The notes under the pieces: generated by a model | Databases searched by the model: none | The model's input: the letters and a program-made list of their open reading frames with translations, nothing else | Told to the model about the DNA's origin: nothing | Position numbers and translations under genes: made by a program | From: Strix aluco | Taxonomy: Eukaryota; Chordata; Aves; Strigiformes; Strigidae | Assembly: GCF_031877795.1 (NCBI RefSeq) | Contig: NC_133935.1 | Location: 74,728,303-74,792,302, forward strand | Length of the DNA stretch: 64,000 bases | Direction of reading: 5' to 3' | In this document: positions 50,901 through 59,100 of the stretch, piece after piece | How positions within the stretch are numbered: the first letter of the stretch is position 1 | How the letters are laid out: each line of letters begins with the position of its first letter

Positions 50901-51199
50901 TTCTGTGACTGTATCTTTACCTTGATCAATAAGCATGTATTCAGTGTTTTCCATAGTATGTAAGTAGGCTGTATGAAAGACTACTGTGAATTATAGTGCC
51001 TACCCAGAGACTAAAAAGATGGGCGAATAACATCTTGTGGTACTCCAAGAAAGATCTATTGTATTGAAAAGTCTTGTTTCTGTTGCAGACCAGCAATCAC
51101 CTCCTTGGGCCAAAGCCATTTCCCTTGGACAGATTGTTAGCAATACTATATAGTATTGTGGATAAAAGAGTTGCTCCAACTGCAAATATATTTTCCCAG
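23822..51199 (+). CDS. ORC5: Origin recognition complex subunit 5 (spliced, 3' end outside window)
   Basis: ORC5 is an AAA+ ATPase-fold subunit of the nuclear origin recognition complex, which marks replication origins and loads MCM helicases with CDC6 and CDT1. Coding join: 23822-23932, 25483-25575, 27864-28061, 31658-31732, 34359-34470, 34833-34963, 38293-38341, 38899-38989, 41227-41279, 43443-43555, 47125-47172, 51089-51199. All junctions are GT-AG and keep frame, giving 395 residues closely similar to human ORC5 from residue 15 on. Walker A is GHTSSGKT (50-57), the Walker B-like strand is about YIVLDRAE (133-140), and a possible sensor-1 Ser lies in VLLSE (167-171). The alpha-helical lid follows (about 197-260). 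The last roughly 50 residues, part of the C-terminal winged-helix region, were not found. The start was chosen as the first ATG after an in-frame stop in exon 2. Compared with human, there are about 13 extra N-terminal residues. Confidence 0.95.
23933..25482 (+). other. ORC5 intron 2
   Basis: 1.55 kb of AT-rich unique DNA with T/G-rich tracts at about 24050-24080 and 25170-25220. No repeat or gene is recognised. Confidence 0.6.
25483..25575 (+). CDS. ORC5: ORC5 exon 3 (residues 38-68, Walker A)
   Basis: Acceptor TTTTTTCCTAG, donor GTAAGA. Encodes [17 protein letters not shown] with the P-loop at residues 50-57, including the invariant Gly-Lys-Thr (55-57). Human ORC5 has Ala where this has the first Ser of SSGKT. 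Both flanking introns are phase 0. Confidence 0.97.
25576..27863 (+). other. ORC5 intron 3
   Basis: 2.3 kb. It contains a 140-codon open frame at 26384-26806 discussed in the findings. Otherwise it is AT-rich DNA without recognised repeats. Confidence 0.55.
27864..28061 (+). CDS. ORC5: ORC5 exon 4 (residues 69-134)
   Basis: Acceptor TTATTCTCTTCAG, donor GTAAGT. It starts [13 protein letters not shown] and ends DQTLYI, 66 codons in phase 0. [11 protein letters not shown] is conserved with human. The final residues begin the Walker B strand, which is split by the next intron. Confidence 0.97.
28062..31657 (+). other. ORC5 intron 4
   Basis: 3.6 kb of AT-rich DNA with T tracts (28781-28791, 28928-28939, 31434-31446). 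I see no repeat element, RNA or second gene. Confidence 0.6.
31658..31732 (+). CDS. ORC5: ORC5 exon 5 (residues 135-159, Walker B)
   Basis: Acceptor TTGTTAAAAG, donor GTAAGT. Encodes [14 protein letters not shown] and ends LRLQEL. Asp137 and Glu140 complete the Walker B-like motif with the end of exon 4. 25 codons, phase 0 on both sides. The acceptor's pyrimidine tract is weak, which may make this exon's inclusion sensitive (inference). Confidence 0.96.
31733..34358 (+). other. ORC5 intron 5
   Basis: 2.6 kb. 32180-33170 holds several open, coding-looking stretches broken by stops (see findings). T tract just before exon 6. No recognised transposon. Confidence 0.5.
34359..34470 (+). CDS. ORC5: ORC5 exon 6 (residues 160-196 plus 1 nt)
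   Basis: Acceptor TTCCCCGTGCAG, donor GTAAAC. Encodes [20 protein letters not shown] and ends PDYSI plus the first base of Gly197. VLLSE is the expected sensor-1 region of the AAA+ fold. The intron after it is phase 1. Confidence 0.97.
34471..34832 (+). other. ORC5 intron 6
   Basis: The shortest intron, 362 bp, AT-rich, no element seen. Read-through gives a short chance frame only. Confidence 0.7.
34833..34963 (+). CDS. ORC5: ORC5 exon 7 (residues 197-240)
   Basis: Acceptor TTGTTTAAACAG, donor GTGAGA. It completes Gly197 and encodes [20 protein letters not shown] through RDLKELQHL. This is the lid or helical part after the ATPase core, strongly conserved with human. It ends in phase 0. Confidence 0.97.
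35065..35131 (-). mobile_element. CR1 LINE 3' end, part 1 (split by an LTR)
   Basis: Begins TCATAGAATAGTTTGGGTTG, the antisense CR1 3' terminus, and breaks off after AGCAG at 35127-35131. The CR1 sequence resumes at 35816. Confidence 0.9.
35132..35815. mobile_element. Solo LTR nested inside a CR1
   Basis: 684 bp starting TGTCTGG and ending CTGCACA, with the 5-bp direct repeat AGCAG at 35127-35131 and 35816-35820. TG...CA ends plus a 5-bp duplication are the hallmark of retroviral integration, and the interrupted CR1 joins cleanly across it. The interior is C/T-rich with a C tract near 35774-35783. No poly(A) signal decides the orientation and no retroviral genes are present. The 114-codon frame at 35523-35867 crosses the insertion boundary and is not a gene. 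Confidence 0.8.
35816..35984 (-). mobile_element. CR1 LINE 3' fragment, part 2
   Basis: Continuation of the CR1 antisense 3' UTR (GTTGCTCAGAGCCCCATCCA, CTCTGGGCAGCCTGTTCC, TCTAGTCTAAATCTTCCC). It is 5'-truncated at about 35984. Together with part 1 it is a CR1 of roughly 235 bp. Confidence 0.92.
38293..38341 (+). CDS. ORC5: ORC5 exon 8 (residues 241-256 plus 1 nt)
   Basis: Acceptor CTTTCTGTAG, donor GTAAGC. Encodes [16 protein letters not shown] plus one base. It is a 49-nt exon, conserved with human. Phase 1 exit. Confidence 0.95.
38342..38898 (+). other. ORC5 intron 8
   Basis: 557 bp with no repeat or gene recognised. Confidence 0.65.
38899..38989 (+). CDS. ORC5: ORC5 exon 9 (residues 257-287 in part)
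   Basis: Acceptor TTGGTGCAG, donor GTAATT. Encodes [20 protein letters not shown] and on to YLREIS, leaving AG of Ser287. Conserved with human in this segment. Phase 2 exit. Confidence 0.96.
38990..41226 (+). other. ORC5 intron 9
   Basis: 2.2 kb of AT-rich unique DNA. Small direct repeat of an ATTAATCTTCA-like word at about 39990-40020. No gene or transposon recognised. Confidence 0.6.
41227..41279 (+). CDS. ORC5: ORC5 exon 10 (residues 287-304 plus 1 nt)
   Basis: Acceptor TGTCTTTTAG, donor GTATCA (a weaker donor). Encodes [18 protein letters not shown], matching a linker that varies between species. 53 nt, phase 1 exit. Confidence 0.95.
41280..43442 (+). other. ORC5 intron 10
   Basis: 2.2 kb, AT-rich. 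T tract at about 43137-43155. Opposing chance frames overlap at 42936-43228. No element recognised. Confidence 0.6.
43443..43555 (+). CDS. ORC5: ORC5 exon 11 (residues 305-342)
   Basis: Acceptor TTATTTTATAG, donor GTAATA. Encodes [20 protein letters not shown] and ends RTDKRFFLK. This is one of the best conserved parts of ORC5 (C-terminal domain, ELPYYSKF...AAYLASYNP). Phase 0 exit. Confidence 0.97.
43556..47124 (+). other. ORC5 intron 11
   Basis: 3.6 kb of AT-rich unique DNA. Small duplication of CCTTCCTTTTTTAAGG at about 46449-46481. No gene or transposon recognised. Confidence 0.6.
47125..47172 (+). CDS. ORC5: ORC5 exon 12 (residues 343-358)
   Basis: Acceptor TGTTGTTTACAG, donor GTATGT. 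Encodes [16 protein letters not shown], a lysine-rich 48-nt exon matching human. Phase 0 on both sides, so skipping it would keep the frame. Confidence 0.96.
49505..49726 (+). mobile_element. CR1 LINE 3' end, sense orientation (intron 12)
   Basis: Runs AGATATAAGGAAGACGTTTT, CCCAGAGAGGTGGTGCAGTC, CCTTGGAGGTTTCCAAGACT to GTCCTATGATT, the sense CR1 3' UTR and terminus. Old, short, non-coding. Confidence 0.85.
49999..50017. repeat. Poly-T tract
   Basis: Uninterrupted T run of about 19 just upstream of the antisense CR1 end. Confidence 0.8.
50040..50285 (-). mobile_element. CR1 LINE 3' end, antisense (intron 12)
   Basis: TCTAGTCCAACCCCCCTGCT, CCATGCCCAGGTGGGTTTTG and ATCTCCAAGGATGGAGACTC are typical of an antisense CR1 3' UTR. 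The ends are diverged. It lies in tail-to-tail orientation with the 49505-49726 copy about 300 bp away. Confidence 0.8.
51089..51199 (+). CDS. ORC5: ORC5 exon 13 (residues 359-395)
   Basis: Acceptor GTTTCTGTTGCAG, donor GTGTGT. Encodes [20 protein letters not shown] and ends APTANIFSQ, almost identical to human. This is the last exon found; the human protein continues for about 50 residues more. Phase 0 exit. Confidence 0.97.
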
Positions 51200-51680
51200 G
51201 TGTGTACTTACTTTATTTCCTTTTTACTGTCTGGAATTTCTGGAAAGGTTTTACATTGGTTTTTTGTAAGTCGTCATTCTAATTAAATGTAATGAGAAAA
51301 CAATCACAACAGTAATTTAATTTGAAGGCTCAGAGTAATATTTATCTGTATTACTAGCTCTGAATTCAAGACTTTATCTGTGTAATGGTCTGAAACCTAC
51401 TAATGGTTTTTTCCTGATTCTGAACTGTGATCTGCGTTGATTAGTTTTTTGGCTTCTCATTAAAGTCTGTTTGCATGTTTGCATTTCAAGTTCAGTGAGT
51501 GAACGTTCACTGTCCTATGGCCAAAATTAATCGCCTTGTAACATGTGTTACAAAAATGTGGTGGCGAAGAAGGAGCAGAGGCAAGAGTAAGGTGTTTACT
51601 GTGATACATATATCTTAGGGATAATGTTTTTCATTTGAACCAATTTTAACAGTGTTGCAGAGGAGAGTCAATATCCCGTT

Positions 51681-51693
51681 CACTAGATGGCAG
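51681..51693 (+). promoter_or_regulatory. CTCF-like motif 1
   Basis: CACTAGATGGCAG matches the core of the vertebrate CTCF motif (CCACTAGATGGCAG type). Flanks: CCGTT upstream, CATAA downstream. Binding is inferred from sequence only. Confidence 0.5.
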
Positions 51694-52963
51694 CATAACT
51701 ATAGAGTTGAGTAGAATTAAGTAAATCTGGAGTTTTCTCTAGAGCTCTGGGTTTGTCAAGTGTAAATACCTACTCTGTGTAAGTAAAAATAATTTTCCAT
51801 TGTCAGTTAGATCTTTTATGTCCACGTTAGAAGATCTCAATTTCTTTCCTGATTTCCAGTTTTGCTTTACTTTTACTTACAGAAATAGAATTCTACCTTT
51901 CCTTGTTAGGTCTTAAATTTAACCAAATTTAAATCTGATGTCTGCGTTCATGTAAAGTTCTAGGAAACATGCTCAGGATACCTAAACAATTTTGCTACTG
52001 CTTTAATCATCGCTGTTCAGTGTTCACACAGATGTTTGACAAAATTAATCTCCCAACTTTGTAGAATAACCAAACATAAATATATATATTGTAAAATCAG
52101 GCAGTAGAGAAGCTAGAGAATTGTAGTGCTTTATTTAATCATACTGTTCAATTTAATCAGTGGTATGTGAGTATCTTTTTTAATAGTGGTGAGGAGCCAG
52201 GTGCTTTACAGATGCAGTAGGCAACATACACCTTCACATAATGTTTTCTCTCAAACTGCTTTAGCTAAAGGCTATTATATGATCTGACACATGAGAAGTT
52301 ATTAGACAACAGTCTCTAAAGTCTGTTTTGTAAGCATTTACTTTTTTGTAATTAGGTGAGTGATTTTTCAGCTTACACTCTGCATCATTTGAGAGGTCAA
52401 TGGATTAGCTTTTAGAGGTGTTCAGGAAGTGGCTGAAAAAAATTTAGACATGTTTATGCGTCGTGATCTTGTTTCTTGCCTTTCTTCTGTCACCTCACAG
52501 CACCTCAGGAATTCACTGTGCTTTCAGAAGAACTCTGAGTATTTCAAAGCCATGTGAAGTTTCCTATGGGCAAATGCCATATCAAGGAACACCAAAGGTG
52601 GTTGAAGCAGACAGTTTCTGACCTGATTCAGGATGTAGCCTTGTAGCTGCTTATAGCAACTTTGGAGTACAAAGAACACAGGGACCATAGTGTTATCATA
52701 GAATGGTTTGGGTTGGAAGGGACCTTAAAGATCGTCTAGTTCAAACCCCCCATGCTAGGGGCAGGGACACCTACTAGATCAGGTTGCTCAAAGCCCCGTC
52801 CAGCCTGGCCTTGAACACTTCCAGGGAGGGGGCATCTGCTCTCTGGGCAACCTGTTTCAGTGTCTCACCACCCTCACAGATAAGAATTTCTTCCTTATAT
52901 CTAAACTAAATCTTCCCTCTTTCAGTTGAAAACTTACTGCTCATCCTCTTGCTACATTCCCTG

Positions 52964-53749
52964 TTAGAGTCCCTCTGCATCTTTCCTATAGGCCCCCTTT
53001 AAGTACTGAAAGGCCACTATAAGATCTCCCTGGAGACTTCTCTTTGCTAGGCTGAACAACCCCAGCTCTCTCAGCCTGTCCTCATGAGGGAGGTGCTTCA
53101 GCCCTCTGATCATCTTTGTGGTCCTCCACTGGACCTGTTCAAGCAGGTCACTGTCCTTATATTGGGGGCCCCAGAGCTGGACACAGCACTGCAGGTGAGA
53201 TCTCACGAGAGCGAAGTAGAGGGGGAGAATCACCTCCCGTGACCTGCTGGCCACACTTCTCTTGATGCAGCCCAGGATACCGATGGCTGTCTGGGCTGTG
53301 AGCGCACTTTGCTGGCTCATAGTCAGTTTTCCATCCACTAATACCCCCAAGTCCTTCTCTGCAGAGCTGCTCTCAATCCACTCGTTGCCCAATCTGTATC
53401 TGTGCTTGGGATTGCCACGGCCCATGTGCAGGACCCTGCACTTGGCCTTGTTGAACTTCATGAGGCTTGCATGGGCCCACCTCTTGAACCTGTCAAGGTC
53501 CCTCTGGATGGCATCCCTTCCCTCCAGTGTGTCAGCTGTACCACACAGCTTGGTGTCATTGGCAAACTTGCTGAGGGTGCACTCAATGCCACTGTCCATG
53601 TTGCCAACAAAGATGTTAAACAGTGCTGGTGCCAATACCAACCCCTGAGGAATGTCACTTGTCACTGCTCTCTGCTTGGATGTCGAGCTGTTGACCGCAA
53701 CTCTTTGAGTGCGACCGTCCAGCCAGTTCCTTATCCACCGAGTGTCCAT
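52964..53749 (-). pseudogene. CR1 ORF2 reverse transcriptase remnant (C-terminal part)
   Basis: 261 codons open on the - strand. In order: [24 protein letters not shown] (RT motif B region, normally PQGSVLGP, here altered), FANDTKL (motif C with the first catalytic Asp replaced by Asn), [14 protein letters not shown] (motif D/E region), [37 protein letters not shown] and [14 protein letters not shown]. It is the longest open frame in the window but encodes a catalytically dead fragment of a 5'-truncated LINE. Confidence 0.92.
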
Positions 53750-53973
53750 TCATCAAATCCATGTTTCTCCAATTTAGAGACAAGGATGTCATGCGAGACA
53801 GTGTCAGATGCTTTGTACAAGTGCAGGTGGATGATGTCAGTTGGTCTTTCCTTGTCCGCCAACACTGTAACCCCGTCATAGAAGGCCGCCAGATTTGTCA
53901 GGCACGATTTGCCCTTAGTGAAGCCATGTTGGCTGTCACCAGTCACCTCCTTGTTTTCCATGTGCCCTAGCAT
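53731..53973 (-). pseudogene. CR1 ORF2 remnant, RT fingers/motif A block
   Basis: 80 codons in a different frame from both neighbouring blocks. Contains [17 protein letters not shown] and the motif A strand, read as [11 protein letters not shown] with the key aspartate replaced by His. It overlaps the neighbouring blocks by about 20-40 bases at each frameshift. Confidence 0.85.
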
Positions 53974-54473
53974 AGTTTCCAGGAGGATCCAGGATCCACT
54001 CCATGATCTTGCTGGGCACAGAGGTGAGACTGACTGGCCTATAGTTGCCTGGGTGTTCCTTTTTTCCCTTTTTAAAAGTGGGGGTTATGTTTCCCCTTTT
54101 CCAGTCAGTGGGAACTTCACCGGACTGCCACGATTTGTCAAATATGATGGATAGTGGCTTAGCCACTTCATCTGCCACTTCCCTCAGGACTTGTGGATGC
54201 ATCTTGCCAGGTCCCATGGACTTGTGCACCTTCAGGTTCCTTAGGTGGTCTTGAACCTGGTCTTCTCCTACAGTGGGGGTGTTCTTCATTCTCCCAGTCC
54301 CCTCCTTTGCTTTCTGCATCTTGGGCAGTGTGGCTGGAGCCCTTGTCGGTGAAGACTGAGGCCAAAAAGTTGTTTTGTACGTCAGCCTTCTCCATATTCC
54401 AGGTAACCAGGTGTCTCGTTTCCTTCTGGAGAGGGCCCACATTTTCCCCTAGTCTTCCTTTTATCACTGACAT
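53936..54473 (-). pseudogene. CR1 ORF2 remnant, RT N-terminal block
   Basis: Contains [33 protein letters not shown] and [19 protein letters not shown], typical of the start of the CR1 RT domain. The upstream part is spread over two overlapping frames (54442 and 54473 starts), suggesting a further frameshift near 54250-54350. Confidence 0.85.
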
Positions 54474-55673
54474 ACCTATAGGAGCTTTTCCTGTTGCCCT
54501 TGATGTCCCTGGTTAGCTTTAATTCTGTCAGGGCTTCGGCCTTCCTAACCTGATCCCTGCCTGCTTGGACAGTTTCTGTGTACTCCTCCCAGGCTACCTG
54601 TCCTTGCTTCCACCCTCTTTAGGCTTCCTTTTTCTGTTTGAATGTTCATAAAAATGCATAAATTTGGCCACCTATATCTATTCACTTTTTTTTTTTCTGG
54701 CTAGCGTCAGATATAGTCCGAGATAATTGCTTTTGTATGAGTGACTTGTTGATTCTTTAATTAACTGTAATGTGAAGTCTGTTGATGAAGTCTGTCAGTG
54801 AAGGTATTGGTCACACCGCTTTCCTTACAGGATGTTTGTGTTTTGCTCTAGTGCAATTTTTGATTTAAGACACAAAGTGTTGAAGCTGAAACTGGAATAC
54901 TGAGGCAAAAGGCTGTTGTCTTGTTTAATGATGTTAGTTTGTCAGCAATGATTGATCTAGGTTTAGTTCAGTAAGAAATGGAGTCTTTTGAGACTGTTAC
55001 AGAAACTGAGAAGAACATAAGATATAATGCAAGTAATGTTCAGACTGGTTTCACTTGTGCTCTAAATCTACTGATGATCCACCATGTAGGCGGTACTTCT
55101 TGTTTTAAGGCTTTTTTCTTTCTTTCTATCTGCCTGCCTTCAAGTGTTTGAAGACATTGTCACTGTGATCTTTCCATAACGTTTCATTTTTAAGATGGAA
55201 AGAGTGCAACCTTTAAGGCATAAGATGAAAGAACAGGAAAGAAGCTAAACAATTGACTGTCCAACTGCAACTGTGAAATTCAGAGCTTTGCCTGTATTTT
55301 GCCAGTCTCAAGGGGCAAACTTCAGTTTGATTTACTCAAGTAATGTGAAAGGGAATGATGATAAGACTGGGAGCACTACACAGGAAAACTTGTGTAGTAT
55401 GTTAGCTGTATGTTCTCTTATTTTTGACTGTCAAATACATCTTGGTATACTTATGATGTGAATGTGTTATATACAGAGTTTTACAATATATTTTCAGAAT
55501 TAATATGTTTGCATGTTTAACATGCCTTCCAGATGAGAGAACAAATGTCATTATTCCAGTGCACAATTAAGTAGTACTGAAGACATAGTTTCATCATGGA
55601 ATGTAATTCTGTCTTAGACTAAATTGCAGAATTAAAAAGTTCAAATGCATGCTTCATCCTAATTTAGACTGTA

Positions 55674-55686
55674 CACTAGATGGCAG
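55674..55686 (+). promoter_or_regulatory. CTCF-like motif 2
   Basis: CACTAGATGGCAG again, preceded by GTA and followed by TGTT. It is the same 13 bases and the same strand as the motif at 51681, 4.0 kb downstream and on the other side of the CR1. Confidence 0.5.
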
Positions 55687-55789
55687 TGTTCTCAAAGAAG
55701 AACTGTAATTACTTTTCTGAATATATGCAGATTAAGCTATAAAAATATAAAAAGATTGTATTAAACCTTAACTGGGTTATGGTAAAGAA

Positions 55790-56110
55790 GTTGAAATTAA
55801 ATCTGTTTATACCAAAATAATATTTCATAATTTTTTAAAAAATTTATTATTACAACATTTTTTGCATTAAATTTAAATTAAAAATTCTTGAAATGTCTAA
55901 TGTAAAGTAACATAAAATACAACAGAATTTAAAATATATTTTGGAAGTAGCTTAATCTAGGCATAATATTTAATTGTATTTTTTCTTGAATAATTATAAT
56001 TTATATTCCATAGGTATATAACTATAATAGTTATAACGTCTATTCTACTGATTTTTGCCATTAGTTATTCTGTAAATATATTTTTCAAATAAAGTAAATA
56101 TTTAGGAGTT
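55790..56110. repeat. Extremely AT-rich tract
   Basis: Dominated by A and T with many AATT/TTAAA/TATAAT words and very few C or G. It could be easily unwound DNA or a matrix-attachment-type sequence, but nothing specific shows this. Confidence 0.6.
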
Positions 56111-59100
56111 GGGTTGTCCTTAGTAGTATTGATATATTTTACTGTTATATACCACAAGCGTTTATTTTCTTGTTTGTGTGTACAGCATGGAAGTGATTCT
56201 TGAATTGTGCAGAAGTTTAAAATGTTTTAAATCAAATATTTGGCTTCTTAACTGATTCAACATTAATTTTATGTGCTCTTTAATTTGTAAACTGAAAGGC
56301 TGTACATGAACCAAATACTTATTAATTCTTCCCATGTACTGACAGAAAATAGCATGCCTTGGCTTTAAAGTTGATCAACAATCCCAGTCAAGATTCAAGA
56401 AGGACTAGCAGCTGCTTTAAGATCTGTCATGTTGCTGATTTCGTGCTACTTCTTATTGCTTCTTGTTTCTGTGCATAATTTCTATTCACATGAAAATTCT
56501 GGTTATTAGCTTTTCAAAAATGAAACTTTCATGCTAATAAGCAGCAAAATTTCAATTTTCTGTTTAATGCTAGGGTTTATTGAAAGTGTTTCATTTTTAC
56601 TAAATAGAATTTTAACTTAAAATTTGAATCTTAATCTAACTTTTGCCTTTTAATGTTAATTAGTCCTTAAAATTGTATCATACTTTTTTCAAACAAAAAG
56701 TTAACATGTTCCTTTCAGAAGTGTCATCTTTGCAATTCATATGAGACCTAAGTTTTTTTCTGCTGTAACTTCTTGCAGTAATAGGGTTACATGAAAAAGA
56801 ATTGAGCTCATTTGTTTTCTTTTTCCTCGCTAACTGGTACAGGGGAGTAGCACCAGGGGGGAAAAAAAACCCTAATGTGCAAATTTCCACTTCTGCAAAT
56901 GAAAATTGTTTCAGTTACCCCCTTAAAAGTTGAAATTTCTCTTGTCTTTGTGCTATTTTAAAATAAAATTTTCACATATCTAGTGAGTATTGTTTGAGAG
57001 GAAGTTAAAATACGATTTTTTTTTTTATTTTAGACTGTTGATGTCAGTACGTATGTGAATATAGTTCTACATTCACTTGAAGTTTTCAGTGCTCCTTTTC
57101 TTCCAGAATATTCATTGTTTTTCTTAGTAGTTCTAGTTTGTCATGATGCTATTTTTTTAATACGTTGTTACTGTAACATGTCACTGAATTTGATTGAATT
57201 TATTTACTTGGTTTTTAAACCAAGAGATAGTGGAGGTTAAGGCACTATTGATTTCTGCAGCCATTTCAGAGGACAAGATCTTTAAATGTTTTTCTTCAAA
57301 TGCACTTTTGTGTAGTAATTTAACAGATTTAAGATTATATTGCCGTTGGCACTGAGCAGTTATGTCCTGTGCCTGGAACAGAATTCGCACAGTTAATGTT
57401 CTGGTTGGATATATGGCTAGGTCGAGCAAGTGGCTGAAGTATTTTGAAAGATAAATTTTTTTTTTTAATGGTGAAAAAATGCAAATGTATTTTCACACAG
57501 TGCTAAAAACAGTGCAACTATGCGGTATGCAGTCTACATCCCCCAACAACAGATAAGTCATAGGTTTTCCTTACCTAGATACAACAGTTGATGCTTTTTC
57601 AGGCTTGGGGAATAACCAGGAGTATGATTTGTGTGTCCACATGGACCCCTGTGCAGAATATGAAACGTGCATTGTGTCCAAGCACAATAATTACAGAATG
57701 GAGGGATACAAAGAAACTTTATAATGCCTGCTGCAAATGCATTTTGCAAAGGTTTGGCAAGTCTACTCAGTTCTGGTTTGTAGAAGAGTACTTTATTTTA
57801 GGTTTCCCACATTTAGACAGAAATATATAATTATTCTCTTTATAAAAATGTGCCCTAGTATAGGATGCATCAGTGAATTTATTCATGAAATGTCGTGCAA
57901 GAATTATCAGCACTGATTTAAATTAAATCAGCTCATTTTATGTTGAAGGGAACAAGGGTTGTTAATTTCATAACAATTAGTAAGCAAGTAGATATTTTTG
58001 TTATTATAGTTATGGTTTATAAGCCAAAATTAACCAATACTTTTTTCTCTATGAAAATGATTTTTCAATTGCTTCTTTAAATCATTTCAGTTCTCCTAAC
58101 TTTTTTATTTTCTAGATGTTTTATATTGCTTCTACTTTCTTGTGAAATATGGTTTTCATAAACAGGATTGACCAGATCTACTTGTAGTTACGGTAAAATG
58201 GAATTAAATTCTTTATCTTGCATATTTTTGCATATTTAATTACTGTTAAAACACCCCTGAATGTTTGGAAAGACATCCATGCAGAGAGGTGTGGTAACTT
58301 CTCAGAATATACTAATAGCTGAAAATTACTGAATAGGTAACTGATCAGTAGCTTCAGTTCTGTTTTCATTTTCACTCTAATGCATTAAAGTTAGACTGTT
58401 CAGTCATCTTGAAGTTTAATCTCTATTTACATTCAGAATCAGATTTGGTTTTACTGTTACTCATATTCATCAAATATTTTCAGGTAGTTGTAAGAATTCA
58501 CTTCTGATTATAGTGCATTTGGAAACAGAGATTTCTACAAAGGCAATTTATCTCTGTGGGTATGTGGTGACACATCAGGTATCTTATGCACCATAGTTCA
58601 AATATCATTTATTAGACATTTCTTATCTGTTTGATACTGTATCTAAGAGAAACATCTGAATTTCCCCAAGATTACCACAAATTCCTAAAATCAGCTTATT
58701 TATAAATGTGTAAAAAATTTGGGATAAGGGTTAACAAACTTAACATTTTCCAATCTGGCAAAAGATAAACAGCATTGCAAATTGTTTGCTACAGAGCAAG
58801 AGATTTTTATCTGAAGTTAGAATAAGTCTGCAGATATGAGATTTAGAGTAGTGTGTTCAGTGCCAATGTGGTATGGGTCTATTAGAAATACACAAAACCA
58901 CTGATGTACATAGCATGCTTTCAGCTGGAGGGAGCCAGAGGAATGTAATTTACTTAAATTAAAGGAAAAAAAAAAAAAAGGTGTCCTTTCCTGGAGCATA
59001 AAAATCTGAGAGGTTTGTTTTCTTTTTGTCTTGCTCTCTTGTCTGCCTTACATGGATAGATTAAGGAATAGTTAGTGTTATATATGTAAACAGTAACAGC

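Larger units (their letters stand above)
47173..51088 (+). other. ORC5 intron 12
   Basis: 3.9 kb containing a + strand CR1 end at 49505-49726 and a - strand CR1 end at about 50040-50285, plus a T tract at 49999-50017. The rest is unique AT-rich DNA. Confidence 0.6.
52693..54635 (-). mobile_element. CR1 LINE, 5'-truncated, about 1.9 kb, with dead ORF2
   Basis: The + strand starts with TCATAGAATGGTTTGGGTTG (CR1 3' end) and runs antisense through the 3' UTR and most of the reverse transcriptase, ending near 54635 upstream of the RT core. On the - strand the coding sequence lies in three blocks in shifting frames: 54442-53936 ([10 protein letters not shown]), 53973-53731 ([10 protein letters not shown]) and 53749-52964 (C-terminal RT and tail). 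It is therefore frameshifted at least twice. The catalytic strand reads HLHLYKASD where CR1 has an aspartate in LDL, and the FADD box reads FAND. No endonuclease domain is present. It is inactive. Confidence 0.95.

Noticed and set aside
53262..54516. Plus-strand frames of 69-159 codons
   Set aside because: Antisense shadows of the CR1 reverse transcriptase remnant on the - strand.
57030..57240. Possible last ORC5 exon after TTTTATTTTAG
   Set aside because: Translation in all frames does not match the ORC5 C-terminus; the 61-codon frame is hydrophobic and unrelated.
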